DNA from: Actinomycetales bacterium
Lineage (GTDB): Bacteria > Actinomycetota > Actinomycetes > Actinomycetales > Actinomycetaceae
DNA: 64,000 bases
Assembly: GCA_015655375.1 (NCBI GenBank)
Contig: JAATFD010000036.1
Location: forward strand, 186,001-250,000
Reading direction: 5' to 3'
Part shown: positions 1 to 9,056 of the stretch, piece after piece
Layout: each line of letters starts with the position of its first letter
Numbering within the stretch: the stretch's first letter is position 1
Translations under genes and position numbers: made by a program
Notes under the pieces: generated by a model
The model's input: the letters and a program-made list of their open reading frames with translations, nothing else
Databases searched by the model: none
What the model was told of the DNA's origin: nothing

Positions 1-616
1 CGGCACGGGAGTCCCTCTCGAGCAAATCGATCTGGGAGAGCACCGTCACCGTGGCACCGGCGTGGGAGGCCATCGGGGCGATCCACTGTGAGTGAATGAT
101 GTCGTCCGCGTACTTCTGTGGATCAAGGACCCACATCAGTAGATCGACGCGGGCCGACAACCGCTCGGCCACCGAACGATTCGACTCGGAAACGGAATCG
201 ATGTCGGGAAGATCGACCAACGCGACGCCCTCGGGCAGGCCCGCGCCAGCGGGGACGATCACACGATGACTGACTCCGATCCAGTCCAACAGATGTGCAG
301 TGGCACGACCCGGCAGGATCAGACCCAAAGCCTCGGTCGTCGTCGGACGCACGACCCCGACCTGCGCCAGGTCGGAGCCCACCAGAGCATTGACCAATGA
401 TGACTTGCCCGAACCTGTTGCTCCCACCAAAGCGACGACCGTCGTGGCAGGATCCAGGCCGGTGCGCTCGTGAGCGCGAAGCAAACAGTCCACGACACGA
501 TCGACGACCTCGCCGTCCACGTCTCCGTCGAGCAGCTCCATGGCGCTGGCCAGCGCATCGACGCGGGTCTCGGGATCGGCCGTGTCCAGCTGCGTGCGTC
601 GGAAGGGAAGTCTCAT
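1..616 (-). CDS. Dynamin-like/Era-type GTPase, 3' end outside window
   Basis: This partial gene reads out of the left edge of the window; 205 residues are visible and no stop is reached. A P-loop GATGSGKS lies near residues 65-72, a switch-like PTTT near 91-94, a G3-type DLPD further on, and SQID resembles the base-recognition NKxD motif. These mark a P-loop GTPase of the dynamin/Era group. The ATG (616-614) overlaps the TGA of the upstream GTPase gene by one base, so the two are translationally coupled. Many actinobacteria carry such GTPases in pairs. A membrane-associated role is inferred from the partner, since the C-terminal part is not visible. Confidence 0.8.
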   Translation of the reverse strand, partial: MRLPFRRTQLDTADPETRVDALASAMELLDGDVDGEVVDRVVDCLLRAHERTGLDPATTVVALVGATGSGKSSLVNALVGSDLAQVGVVRPTTTEALGLILPGRATAHLLDWIGVSHRVIVPAGAGLPEGVALVDLPDIDSVSESNRSVAERLSARVDLLMWVLDPQKYADDIIHSQWIAPMASHAGATVTVLSQIDLLERDSRA

Positions 617-2310
617 CAGCTTGTCACCGCCCAATCACTCGCGACGTCGGCTCGTGCGCGTGTGAGCGCTTCGACCTCTGAAAGCTCCGGGAAGGCCGCG
701 CGCAGGGGGGCGACGACCTCGTCGAACAGCGCCCGTATCCGTTCCTCGAGCATCTCTCGGGCCCGCGTCGTCATCGTGCGCACTGCTTGGTCACCGAAGA
801 CGACCTCGAGGAGTTTTTGGGCAATCGCTGCGGTCGCCCCCGCGATCCCGACCTCGCCGCCGGTCAGCCCACCGGTCGAGGCGAAGAGAACCACCATCAG
901 GGCGACGCCGATGATATTGACACCGATGGCGAGCACACGAGCTCGTGAACGCCTCGATCCACCCTGCGTCCGCACGAGGTCGAGGAGGTCCCTCTGCCAT
1001 TGGCGGGTGACTTCGAGGGCGCGGGCATCGAGCATCGCGGGATCAGGATCCGCGGTGCCCATCGCAATCCGTCGTGTCGCCGGCACCGCCATCCACTCGT
1101 CGATCGTGCCCTCCCACACGCGACATGCCTCCTCACGCACCAGGGAGCTCAACCCGGCGCCGATGGCATCCTCGACAGGTTCGGCAGGCGCAGGCCGACT
1201 TTTCAACGCGGATGTCAAGCGGTCGCGCATCCTCGACACACCGCGGCCCAGCCATCGGGTCAGGTCGGCCGCGCCCACGACTTCCTGCCAGCGGGCAAGC
1301 ACCTCTCCACGCAACAACGTCCCGTCCTCGGTCGCCACCCTCACGTGGCGCATCCCGAGGTCGATCTCTGCGTCGACCGTCCCCAGGGCCTCGCCAATCG
1401 CTTCATCGTGTTCGCGGAGAGCCTCCGCGACGTCTCCGGACCACCCGACGACCTCGGACACCGAGCCCGTCAATGCGCGCCGTGCGATGTCCGCACGCGA
1501 CCGGGAGTCGAGAGCCAGCCCGAGGAGCCACTCATGCAGTTCACGGACCGCAGAGTCCGGGAAGAGTCCGTCGTCCAGCGGTTGTTCCTCGATCCGGAAC
1601 AACGAAGCTGCCGCCAACCCCCGGCCGACGAGCATCGACCGAAGATCGTTCGACACCAGCTCCAGCGCGCCAGAAGGCACCCGGTTGAGGACGACGGCGA
1701 CCTCGATTCCTCGCGTCCCGGCTTGCTCGAGCACCTCCCAGGGAACCGCGTCGGCATAGCGCGCCGCCGTCGTCACGAACACCCACAGGTCTGCCGCGTC
1801 CAACAGCTGACGGGCCAACGCCCGATTGTCGGCCACCACGGAGTCCAAGTCCGGCGCGTCCAGCAACGCAAGGCCCGCCGGCAGGGTATCGGACTCTCTC
1901 AGTTCCAATTCTCGATCGCCACCGAACTGCGCCGGGGAGGGCTCCGCGTCGGCCTCGACCCGGACGCGCGCAAGACTCGGAAGCACTCGCGTTGCGTCGA
2001 ACCATGCGCCATCGTCCGCGGCATGGACAAGGACGGGGCGCCGCGTCGTTGGCCGGATTGCGGAAGAGACAGACACCTTCCGTCCGAGCAACGAATTGAG
2101 GACCGTGGACTTTCCTGCCCCCGTCGGCCCTCCGATCACGGCTAGCAACGGAGCGTCAAGAGAATCCAGGCGGGGAAGCACATGATCGCTGAGTACGCGT
2201 AGGGCCCGCGATCGAGAGTCCATCCCCGAATCCGCATGGAGCGTCGCAAGGTCCAGCGCCACGCCTTCGAGCGCACCGCGCAGCACCTGCAGATGCTCCA
2301 GACGATCCAT
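616..2310 (-). CDS. Dynamin-like GTPase with C-terminal membrane segment
   Basis: This 564-residue protein has a P-loop GPTGAGKS at about residues 61-68, a RPTT switch motif, DAPD as the G3 element and NRVP in place of the usual NKxD. Charged helical sequence fills the middle. Near the C terminus is a glycine-rich hydrophobic stretch that could form a membrane hairpin, followed by an amphipathic tail. This layout fits bacterial dynamin-like proteins, which bind and remodel membranes. It starts 3 bases after hisS and ends overlapping the next GTPase gene, so the three probably share a transcript. The substrate membrane and process are unknown. Confidence 0.8.
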   Translation of the reverse strand: MDRLEHLQVLRGALEGVALDLATLHADSGMDSRSRALRVLSDHVLPRLDSLDAPLLAVIGGPTGAGKSTVLNSLLGRKVSVSSAIRPTTRRPVLVHAADDGAWFDATRVLPSLARVRVEADAEPSPAQFGGDRELELRESDTLPAGLALLDAPDLDSVVADNRALARQLLDAADLWVFVTTAARYADAVPWEVLEQAGTRGIEVAVVLNRVPSGALELVSNDLRSMLVGRGLAAASLFRIEEQPLDDGLFPDSAVRELHEWLLGLALDSRSRADIARRALTGSVSEVVGWSGDVAEALREHDEAIGEALGTVDAEIDLGMRHVRVATEDGTLLRGEVLARWQEVVGAADLTRWLGRGVSRMRDRLTSALKSRPAPAEPVEDAIGAGLSSLVREEACRVWEGTIDEWMAVPATRRIAMGTADPDPAMLDARALEVTRQWQRDLLDLVRTQGGSRRSRARVLAIGVNIIGVALMVVLFASTGGLTGGEVGIAGATAAIAQKLLEVVFGDQAVRTMTTRAREMLEERIRALFDEVVAPLRAAFPELSEVEALTRARADVASDWAVTS

Positions 2311-2313
2311 GGC

Positions 2314-3681
2314 TCAACCGACCGCCTCGACCCGGGGTACCAGGTCATCGACCGGCGGTATCCATGTGTCCGCGTCGGCCTCGACCTGACCACCGGAACG
2401 AATGTCCTTGACAGTGTCGGGAGTGGACGCCGCCCCGCCCTCGGCCGCCTGCCCCGGGAACCAGACGAAGGGGATGCCCCGTTTGTCGGCGTATCGGATC
2501 TGCTTGCCGAACTTCGCGGCGCTCGGTGCGACATCGGTGGCGAGGCCACGCGCCCGCAGCCGAGCCGCGATCTCGTCGGAACGCACGCGCCCGGCCTCGT
2601 CGATGACCGCGACGACGACGACCGCCGGGACCTTGCGGGATACGCGGACCAGTGGAATGGAGATCATTCGAGAGACCAACCGCGAGACTCCGATCGACAG
2701 GCCGACGCCCGGATACGTTCGCTTGCCATCCGTCGCCAGAGAGTCGTAGCGCCCGCCAGAGCAGATCGACCCGAGGTCCTCGTGTCCGTCGATCTCCGTC
2801 TCGTAGACGGAACCCGTGTAGTAATCGAGGCCGCGCGCGATCTTGAGATCAGCGATCACGGTGCCGGGGAGCCGCCGATCGGCCGCCTCCAACAGTGCAC
2901 ACAGCTCGTCGAGGCCTTCCTCCAGCAGCTCTCCGGAGACACCGAGCGCTGCGACCCCGGAGCGGACCTCCTCGGGAGAGGACGTCCGAATCTGTGCCAT
3001 CGCCACCAACGTGGCGGCCTGACCGGCTTCGATGCCGGCCTCGGCCAGTTCTGCGGTGACGCCCTCCGGGCCGATCTTGTCGAACTTGTCGAGTCCACGC
3101 AATGCCGCCTCGACGTCGTCGACTCCGATCGACTCACACACACCTTGGACGACCTTGCGGTTGTTGACCAGGACGTGGACCGGCGGAAGCGGCAGGCCAG
3201 ACAGTGCCTCGGCCATCACCAGGGGAAGGTCGACCTCGAAGTGGAAGGGCAACTCCCCCGACCCGACGACGTCGATGTCAGCCTGCGTGAACTCGCGGAA
3301 TCGACCCTCCTGCGGGCGCTCGCCACGCCAGACCTTCTGGATCTGGTAGCGCTTGAAGGGGAAGTCCAGCTCGTTGGCGTTCTCGACGACGTAGCGTGCG
3401 AAGGGAACGGTCAGATCGAAGTGCAGACCCATGCGGCGCTCCTTGGAGTGCCCCCGTCCTGCCTCCGCATCCTTGACGGCCTGCAGGCGGTCGAGGACGT
3501 AGACCTCCTTCGAGGTCTCACCCTTCTTCTCCAGCTCATCGAGAGTCTCGACGGCACGGGTCTCGATCCCCACGAATCCGTGGAGCTCGAAGGTGTGGCG
3601 CAGATGGTCGAGGACGAACTGCTCGACGATGCGCCCATCGGGCAGCCATTCAGGAAATCCGGAGAGAGACTTTCGTGCCAT
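2314..3681 (-). CDS. hisS: Histidyl-tRNA synthetase
   Basis: This class II synthetase charges tRNA-His with histidine in the cytoplasm. The 455-residue protein begins MARKSLSGFPEWLP, like other actinobacterial HisRS. Motif 2 surrounds REFTQADID near residues 130-137. The histidine-specific RGLDYYTGSVYE segment and the following GGRYD lie near 270-300, and a C-terminal anticodon-binding domain follows. An ATG nine bases upstream (3690) is possible, but the family N terminus favours 3681. It lies downstream of the metallo-beta-lactamase-fold gene and just ahead of the two GTPase genes. Confidence 0.95.
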   Translation of the reverse strand: MARKSLSGFPEWLPDGRIVEQFVLDHLRHTFELHGFVGIETRAVETLDELEKKGETSKEVYVLDRLQAVKDAEAGRGHSKERRMGLHFDLTVPFARYVVENANELDFPFKRYQIQKVWRGERPQEGRFREFTQADIDVVGSGELPFHFEVDLPLVMAEALSGLPLPPVHVLVNNRKVVQGVCESIGVDDVEAALRGLDKFDKIGPEGVTAELAEAGIEAGQAATLVAMAQIRTSSPEEVRSGVAALGVSGELLEEGLDELCALLEAADRRLPGTVIADLKIARGLDYYTGSVYETEIDGHEDLGSICSGGRYDSLATDGKRTYPGVGLSIGVSRLVSRMISIPLVRVSRKVPAVVVVAVIDEAGRVRSDEIAARLRARGLATDVAPSAAKFGKQIRYADKRGIPFVWFPGQAAEGGAASTPDTVKDIRSGGQVEADADTWIPPVDDLVPRVEAVG

Positions 3682-3738
3682 GGGCTCCATCTTTCCACGT
3701 CGGGAGGCAGTCGTGGGACTGCGACCGGACGGACCGCG

Positions 3739-4467
3739 TCACCCGATCTGGAGAGCCCGCATGAGATACGGATTCGAGGACAGCTCCCGCGCCATCGACG
3801 TCAGAGGACCATGACCCGGCAGAAGCACTGTCGCCGGATCCACGGCATTGGCCAGAGTCCGCAGCGTGTGCCGCATTTGGATCTCGTCCCCACCGGGCAG
3901 ATCCGTGCGTCCCACGGAGCCCGCGAAGATCACGTCGCCGGACAACGCCCAGCCCACCGGCTGATCCTCCTCGACGAGCACGCGCCGCTCGGAAACGATC
4001 TGTAGATCGCACTGTCCGAGGAAGAGAGCCGAGCCCTCCGAGTGACCCGGCGCAGGGATCATCTGCAACCAGACGCCCGGCACCACCTCGATCGCGTCGA
4101 TCGGCATCTCTCGCAGGTCCGTGGGTTTCTCCCAGACGAGGTCCATGCCCTCGGGACGCATCGGCACCCAGGCAAGCGGCTCGTCCATCCGATACAGATC
4201 CGGCCCGGGCATCCATACCGGCACCTGGCCCGAGGGCATGCCCGTCCCGCCCCATCCAGCCACGAGGGCGGCGTCCCACACGTGATCGGGATGACCGTGA
4301 GTGCACAGGACCGCCCCGACGCGGGCGCCCGCGGCCTCGAGTGTTGCACGGATCTCGTCGGCAACCCCATGGGAGGGATCGACGACCAGCGCAGTCTCTG
4401 CGCCCTCGGGCGCGATGACGACGCAGTTCGCGCCGAAGAACGGCGTGGGAATGATGTTCACCAGCAT
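3739..4467 (-). CDS. Metallo-beta-lactamase-fold hydrolase (glyoxalase II-like)
   Basis: The 242-residue protein carries the zinc-binding THGHPDH motif at residues 56-62. Later metal-site elements follow in order: PAPGHSEGS, SGDVIFAGSVGR and LLPGHGP. These identify the MBL-fold hydrolase superfamily, close to hydroxyacylglutathione-hydrolase-like proteins. The actual substrate cannot be read from the sequence. It sits between the DUF349 gene (4-base gap) and hisS. An equivalent MBL-fold gene lies next to hisS in mycobacteria, so the pairing is old. Confidence 0.88.
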   Translation of the reverse strand: MLVNIIPTPFFGANCVVIAPEGAETALVVDPSHGVADEIRATLEAAGARVGAVLCTHGHPDHVWDAALVAGWGGTGMPSGQVPVWMPGPDLYRMDEPLAWVPMRPEGMDLVWEKPTDLREMPIDAIEVVPGVWLQMIPAPGHSEGSALFLGQCDLQIVSERRVLVEEDQPVGWALSGDVIFAGSVGRTDLPGGDEIQMRHTLRTLANAVDPATVLLPGHGPLTSMARELSSNPYLMRALQIG

Positions 4468-4471
4468 CGAA

Positions 4472-5950
4472 TCACTCCATCGACGAAAGGATCTGGTCGA
4501 GCCAAGCCTTCTTCGTCGTCAAGGCATCCCGCAGATCGATAGTGCGTCCGGCGTCACCCGACGCTTCCGCCTGAGAGAGCTGCTCCTCCAGCGACGCGAC
4601 CTGGTCCTCCAGCTGTCCGACCATTCCCGCTGCGCGGGCACGAGTCTCCGGATTTGAACGCTTCCATTCCTGCTCCTCGGCACCGCGCACCGCGTCCTCG
4701 ACGGCTCGCATCCGCCGCTCGACCTTCGACAGGTCCGAGGAAGGCACCCGTCCGATCTCGTCCCAGCGGTCCTCGATCGAGCGGAGTTTCGCCTTCGTGG
4801 CGGCCAGGTCCGTGACCGGAAGCAACGCCTCGGCCTCCGTCAACAGCTCTTCCTTGGCAACCAGGTTCTCCTCGTACTCGGAGTCCGTTGCCTCATCCTT
4901 GGCGCGACGAGCATCGAAGAACACCTGCTGAGCGGCGCGGAAACGTGCCCATAGGGCGTCGTCCTCCTTGCGAGACGCGCGCGGGGCGGACTTCCACCGA
5001 TCCATCAGATCGCGATAGGCCCCTGAGGTCGGGCCCCACTCCGTGGAATTCTGGAGTGACTCCGCCTCTTGGATCAGCTCTTCCTTGATGGAGTGAGCCT
5101 CCGCCTGACGCTGGTCGAGAGCCGAGAAGAACTGCCGGCGATGTCGGTCGAAGACGGTGCGCGCACTCGAGAACCGCTTCCACAACTCATCCTCGGCCGC
5201 CTTGTCCAAGCGAGGGCCCCGGCGCTGCTGAGCCTTCCACTCCTCGAGGAGGTCCCTCAAGGCCTGTCCCGACTGCTTCCAGTGCGTGCGTTCCGGGTCC
5301 TGCGCGACGAGTTCTTCGACCCGCTCGATCAGCGCAGTGCGTTCCTCCAGTGCTCGAGACTTGGCGGCCTGGCGTTCGGCGCGCGCCTGTTCCTTGCGCT
5401 GCTCGGCGCTCACCGCCAACGCGTCAACACGCGTGCGCAGCGCGGGAAGGTCGCCGATCGCCGCCGGTTCCGCAACAGCGGTGCGCAGCGTCGCGAGCGT
5501 CGAATCGATGTCCTTGGGCGACAACTGCGGCAGCCTGTCCTCGAAGAGCTTGATCGTTGCCTCAAGATCGGCGTACCGGCGGGTGTAAAGGGCGAACGGA
5601 TCCTCCGGAGCTCCATCCGGAAAACCACCGATCAGTCGCTCGGTCCCATTGTCGATGACGAAGACGTTTCCCTGCTCGTCCAGGCGCCCGAACTCGATCG
5701 TCGCCACGCTGGCACTCGCCGTCGGCGCCGATGCAACTCCATCGGTCGACGCCGACGAGCTGTCCTCGGGGGCCGACGCCTCCACAGGAACCTCGGTCAC
5801 TGCCTCGGGAACCTCGGTCACTGCCTGGGGAGCCTGGGTCACTATTTCTGAAGACCGGAGCTCAGTCGCGGAAAGATCAGCCTCAGGAACCGTTCCGGCC
5901 GAGTGAGCAGGCTGGTCGGATGAGGACTGCGGGAAAGGCGTCGTGGTCAC
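4472..5950 (-). CDS. DUF349 repeat protein
   Basis: The 492-residue protein has a low-complexity acidic N terminus rich in V, T, E, P and A, including a short tandem repeat. After that come several DUF349-type units with recurring W and R/K patterns (for example DRWKSAPRASRKEDD and ALWARFRAAQQVFF), separated by long helical, charged stretches likely to form coiled coils. There is no signal peptide or membrane segment, so it is probably cytoplasmic. DUF349 proteins are common in actinobacteria; their function is not established. An intergenic gap of about 170 bases separates it from rel, so it may start its own transcript. Confidence 0.85.
   Translation of the reverse strand: MTTTPFPQSSSDQPAHSAGTVPEADLSATELRSSEIVTQAPQAVTEVPEAVTEVPVEASAPEDSSSASTDGVASAPTASASVATIEFGRLDEQGNVFVIDNGTERLIGGFPDGAPEDPFALYTRRYADLEATIKLFEDRLPQLSPKDIDSTLATLRTAVAEPAAIGDLPALRTRVDALAVSAEQRKEQARAERQAAKSRALEERTALIERVEELVAQDPERTHWKQSGQALRDLLEEWKAQQRRGPRLDKAAEDELWKRFSSARTVFDRHRRQFFSALDQRQAEAHSIKEELIQEAESLQNSTEWGPTSGAYRDLMDRWKSAPRASRKEDDALWARFRAAQQVFFDARRAKDEATDSEYEENLVAKEELLTEAEALLPVTDLAATKAKLRSIEDRWDEIGRVPSSDLSKVERRMRAVEDAVRGAEEQEWKRSNPETRARAAGMVGQLEDQVASLEEQLSQAEASGDAGRTIDLRDALTTKKAWLDQILSSME
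5790..5843. repeat. 21-bp in-frame tandem repeat, about 2.6 copies
   Basis: The units 5790-5810 and 5811-5831 differ at a single base, and a partial third copy runs to 5843. The unit is 21 bases, so it adds seven residues per copy (variants of AVTEVPE) to the N terminus of the DUF349 protein without breaking the frame. It could vary in length between strains. Confidence 0.85.
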
Positions 5951-5983
5951 GGTGATCCTTATGGGACGAGGACGGGACGGGCC

Positions 5984-6019
5984 GTCCGTGCGCGTCGCCG
6001 CCCACCATGGCGGACGGAC
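5984..6019 (-). terminator. Imperfect stem-loop between rel and the DUF349 gene
   Basis: An outer stem pairs 5984-5989 with 6014-6019, and an inner stem pairs 5998-6002 with 6009-6013 around a six-base loop. Eight unpaired bases lie on one side. It falls about 100 bases after the rel stop and before the DUF349 start, so it could end rel transcription. It has no T-tract, so the call is tentative. Confidence 0.35.
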
Positions 6020-6119
6020 CTTAGTGTGCCGACATGTGGCACAGGTCCTATCCTACGTGTCCACACACGTGCTCTGCGCATCCGTCCGATTCGCATCCTC
6101 CGTGAGCACCCACACGGAC

Positions 6120-8513
6120 TCACTGCGAATGTGCCGGACGTTTCTCAGAACCGGTCAGCCGCACCGCTTCGAAGACACCATCGACCCGCCTCAGTGCGGC
6201 GAGCACCGCTGTCAGATGGCTCATGTCGGCCAACTCGAAGGAGAAACGGGCCGAGGCGATCTGATCCGCCGACGTCGACATCGACCCCGTGATGATATTG
6301 ACCCGATAATCGGAGAGAACTTTCGTCAGATCCGACAGCAATCCCGCTCGATCCAATGCCCGCGTCTCGATCTGGACGAGGTATTGCGCTCCATGGTGGT
6401 CAGACCCCCACGCGACATCCACGAAACGCTCCGGATGGAGCTCCTGGAGACGCACCGCATTCTGACAGTCGGAACGGTGAATCGAGACGCCCTGGCCGCG
6501 AGTGATGAATCCGACGATCTCGTCGCCCGGCACCGGGGTGCAGCACCGGGCGAGCTTGACCCAGACGTCGTTCGAGTTCAACCCCGAGACGACTACTCCT
6601 GCATCGGAGGTGCCCGGGTTCGTGGACTTCACGCGCGTGGACCCCGGCAGCACCGCTTCGGACAGTGTCTCCTCCGTGCCGTCTCCTCCGCCGAGGTTGT
6701 CGACGAGCTTCTGGACGACGTTGGCGGCGGAGATGTGGTTCTCCCCCACTGCGGCGTACAGCGCCGACACGTCCTGGTAGCCCAAACCGGTTGCGACCGA
6801 GAGGATGGACTCGTGGCTCATCAGGCGCTGCAGGGGAAGGTTCTGCTTGCGCATTGCCCGGGCGATGTGTTCCTTGCCCTCCTCCACAGCCTCCTCGCGA
6901 CGCTCCTTGGAGAACCATGACTTGATCTTCGAACGCGCCCGTGGAGAGGCGACGAATCCCAGCCAGTCACGTGAGGGTCCGGCCTTCGACGACCTCGAGG
7001 TGACGACCTCGACCGTCTCGCCCGATTCGAGGACCGTGTCCAGGGGGACCAGACGGCCGTTGACCTTGGCGCCTACCGTGTGGTGGCCGACCTCGGTGTG
7101 GACCGAGTAGGCGAAATCGATGGGGGTGGAGTGCGGTGGGAGGACGACGACCTCGCCGCGCGGGGTGAAGACGTAGACCTCATCGCCCGCGATCTCGTAC
7201 CGCAGCGAGTCGAGGAATTCCTCCGGATCGCCGGTCTCCCGCTCCATCTCGATGAGTGCGCGGAGCCAGTTCATCTGCTCGTCGCCCGTCATCTTGTCGC
7301 CGTCGGTCGCCGTCGCGTTCGGATTCTGCTTGTACTTCCAGTGCGCCGCCACCCCGTACTCGGCACGCTCATGCATCTCGTAGGTGCGGATCTGGATCTC
7401 CACCGGTTTGCCACCCGGACCGATCACGGTCGTGTGCAGCGACTGGTAGAGGTTGAATTTCGGCATCGCGATGTAGTCCTTGAAGCGCCCCGGAATGGGG
7501 TTCCACCGGGCATGCATCGCGCCGAGGACCGCGTAACAGTCCTTGACAGACTCAACGAGGACGCGCACAGCGACGAGGTCGAAAATCTCGTCGAAAGCTT
7601 TCCCTCGCACGATCATCTTCTGATAGATCGAGTAGTGGTTCTTTGGTCGCCCGCCGACCGTTCCCTTGATCCGTGACCGGCGCAGATCCTCCTCGATCTG
7701 CGCGATGACGTCGCGCAGATAGCTCTCGCGCTCGGGAGCCCGCTCCGTCACCAAGTGATCGATCTCGTCGTAGATCTCCGGAAGCAGAGTCTTGAAGGAC
7801 AGCTCCTCCAACTCCCACTTGACGGTGTTCATCCCCAGGCGGTGTGCCAGGGGCGCATAGATCTCGAGCGTCTCCTGCGCCTTGCGCTGGGCCGTTTCAC
7901 GCGGGACGAAGCGGAAGGTACGCGCATTGTGGAGACGGTCGGCGAGTTTGATCAACAGGACTCGGATGTCGCGGCTCATCGCCACGATCATCTTGCGCAG
8001 GGTCTCGGACTGAGCGGCCGATCCATAGTGGATCTTGTCGAGCTTCGTCACTCCATCGACGAGCAGCGCGCTCTGTTCGCCGAAATCGCGTGTCAGTTCC
8101 TCGACCGTGTAGTCCGTGTCCTCGACGGTGTCGTGGAGCAGGGCGGCAACCAGGGTTGGCGTCGTCATGCCCATCTCGGCGAGGATGGTCGCGACCGCGA
8201 CCGGATGCGTGATGTAGGGCTCGCCCGATTTGCGCATCTGACCGCGGTGATGGAGCTCAGCGGTCTCGTAGGCCCGCTCGATCAACGCAACGTCGGCCTT
8301 CGGGTGGTTCGCTCGCAGCGCCCGCACCAATGGTTCGATCTCCGGTGCGGTGGAGTGACCACGGCCACCGAACCAGACCAGCCCAGACCTCACCAGGGAT
8401 CCCGCTGCGGGAGTCCGATGCGTCGCAGTGTCGGTCTGAGGGTCGCTCATTGGGCCATGATAGGCATGAAGACGGCCTCGCGCCGGACCTCCCGCATTCC
8501 CGTCGTCGGTCAT
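6120..8513 (-). CDS. rel: Bifunctional (p)ppGpp synthetase/hydrolase Rel
   Basis: This 797-residue RelA/SpoT homologue makes and degrades the stringent-response alarmone. The HD hydrolase domain has its HDTVED metal site at residues 127-132. The synthetase domain contains GRFKDYIAMPK, and the R-F-K-D form of this motif is typical of bifunctional enzymes rather than synthetase-only RelA. TGS, a conserved-cysteine domain (ARCCTPVPGD and HRSDC) and a C-terminal ACT domain follow. It lies 3 bases after apt. An inner ATG at 8450 would remove a poorly conserved 21-residue leader. Confidence 0.96.
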   Translation of the reverse strand: MTDDGNAGGPARGRLHAYHGPMSDPQTDTATHRTPAAGSLVRSGLVWFGGRGHSTAPEIEPLVRALRANHPKADVALIERAYETAELHHRGQMRKSGEPYITHPVAVATILAEMGMTTPTLVAALLHDTVEDTDYTVEELTRDFGEQSALLVDGVTKLDKIHYGSAAQSETLRKMIVAMSRDIRVLLIKLADRLHNARTFRFVPRETAQRKAQETLEIYAPLAHRLGMNTVKWELEELSFKTLLPEIYDEIDHLVTERAPERESYLRDVIAQIEEDLRRSRIKGTVGGRPKNHYSIYQKMIVRGKAFDEIFDLVAVRVLVESVKDCYAVLGAMHARWNPIPGRFKDYIAMPKFNLYQSLHTTVIGPGGKPVEIQIRTYEMHERAEYGVAAHWKYKQNPNATATDGDKMTGDEQMNWLRALIEMERETGDPEEFLDSLRYEIAGDEVYVFTPRGEVVVLPPHSTPIDFAYSVHTEVGHHTVGAKVNGRLVPLDTVLESGETVEVVTSRSSKAGPSRDWLGFVASPRARSKIKSWFSKERREEAVEEGKEHIARAMRKQNLPLQRLMSHESILSVATGLGYQDVSALYAAVGENHISAANVVQKLVDNLGGGDGTEETLSEAVLPGSTRVKSTNPGTSDAGVVVSGLNSNDVWVKLARCCTPVPGDEIVGFITRGQGVSIHRSDCQNAVRLQELHPERFVDVAWGSDHHGAQYLVQIETRALDRAGLLSDLTKVLSDYRVNIITGSMSTSADQIASARFSFELADMSHLTAVLAALRRVDGVFEAVRLTGSEKRPAHSQ

Positions 8514-8516
8514 CTC

Positions 8517-9056
8517 TCAGAAGCAGACCGCGGACTCCACCGGAAGGCCCTCCAGCTTCGCGCGTCCCCCGAGTTTCTCCAGCTCGAGGAGGACGGTGAC
8601 CCCCACGACCTCCGCGCCGCACTCGCGCAGCAACTGCACCGAGGCAGAAGCCGTTCCACCCGTCGCGAGCACGTCGTCGACGATCAACACGCGATCTCCG
8701 TCGCGGACCGAATCGGGACGCGCCTCCATACGGGCCGTCCCATACTCCAGCGAGTAGTCGACTCCGATCACCGGGCCCGGAAGCTTGCCCGCCTTGCGCA
8801 CGGTCAGCATGCCGATGCCGAGCGTCGTCGCCAGGGGCGCCGCGAGGATGAACCCGCGTGACTCCAGGCCCGCAACCGCGTCGATGCGACCGCGGTAGCG
8901 ATCGGCCAGGATCCCGATCAATTCGTGGAAGGCCGGACCGTTGGCGAGCAGCGGAGTGATGTCACGGAAGAGGACACCGGGCTCGGGGAAATCCGGGATC
9001 TCTCGCAGGTTCGAGGTGACTATCTTTGCGATCCGTCCACCCAATTCGTTGCTCAT
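8517..9056 (-). CDS. apt: Adenine phosphoribosyltransferase
   Basis: This purine-salvage enzyme converts adenine and PRPP to AMP. The 179-residue protein carries the PRPP-binding loop VLIVDDVLATGGTA at about residues 117-130 and a typical APRT N terminus with FRDITPLL. GGAGG lies five bases before the ATG at 9056, whose last base overlaps the secF stop codon. A TTG one codon upstream is also in frame. It sits between secF and rel, as in many actinobacteria. Confidence 0.95.
   Translation of the reverse strand: MSNELGGRIAKIVTSNLREIPDFPEPGVLFRDITPLLANGPAFHELIGILADRYRGRIDAVAGLESRGFILAAPLATTLGIGMLTVRKAGKLPGPVIGVDYSLEYGTARMEARPDSVRDGDRVLIVDDVLATGGTASASVQLLRECGAEVVGVTVLLELEKLGGRAKLEGLPVESAVCF

Noticed and set aside
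2236-4005. Long open frame on the plus strand opposite hisS
   Set aside because: Protein has biased composition and no motif; hisS on the other strand is certain. High GC makes antisense frames open.
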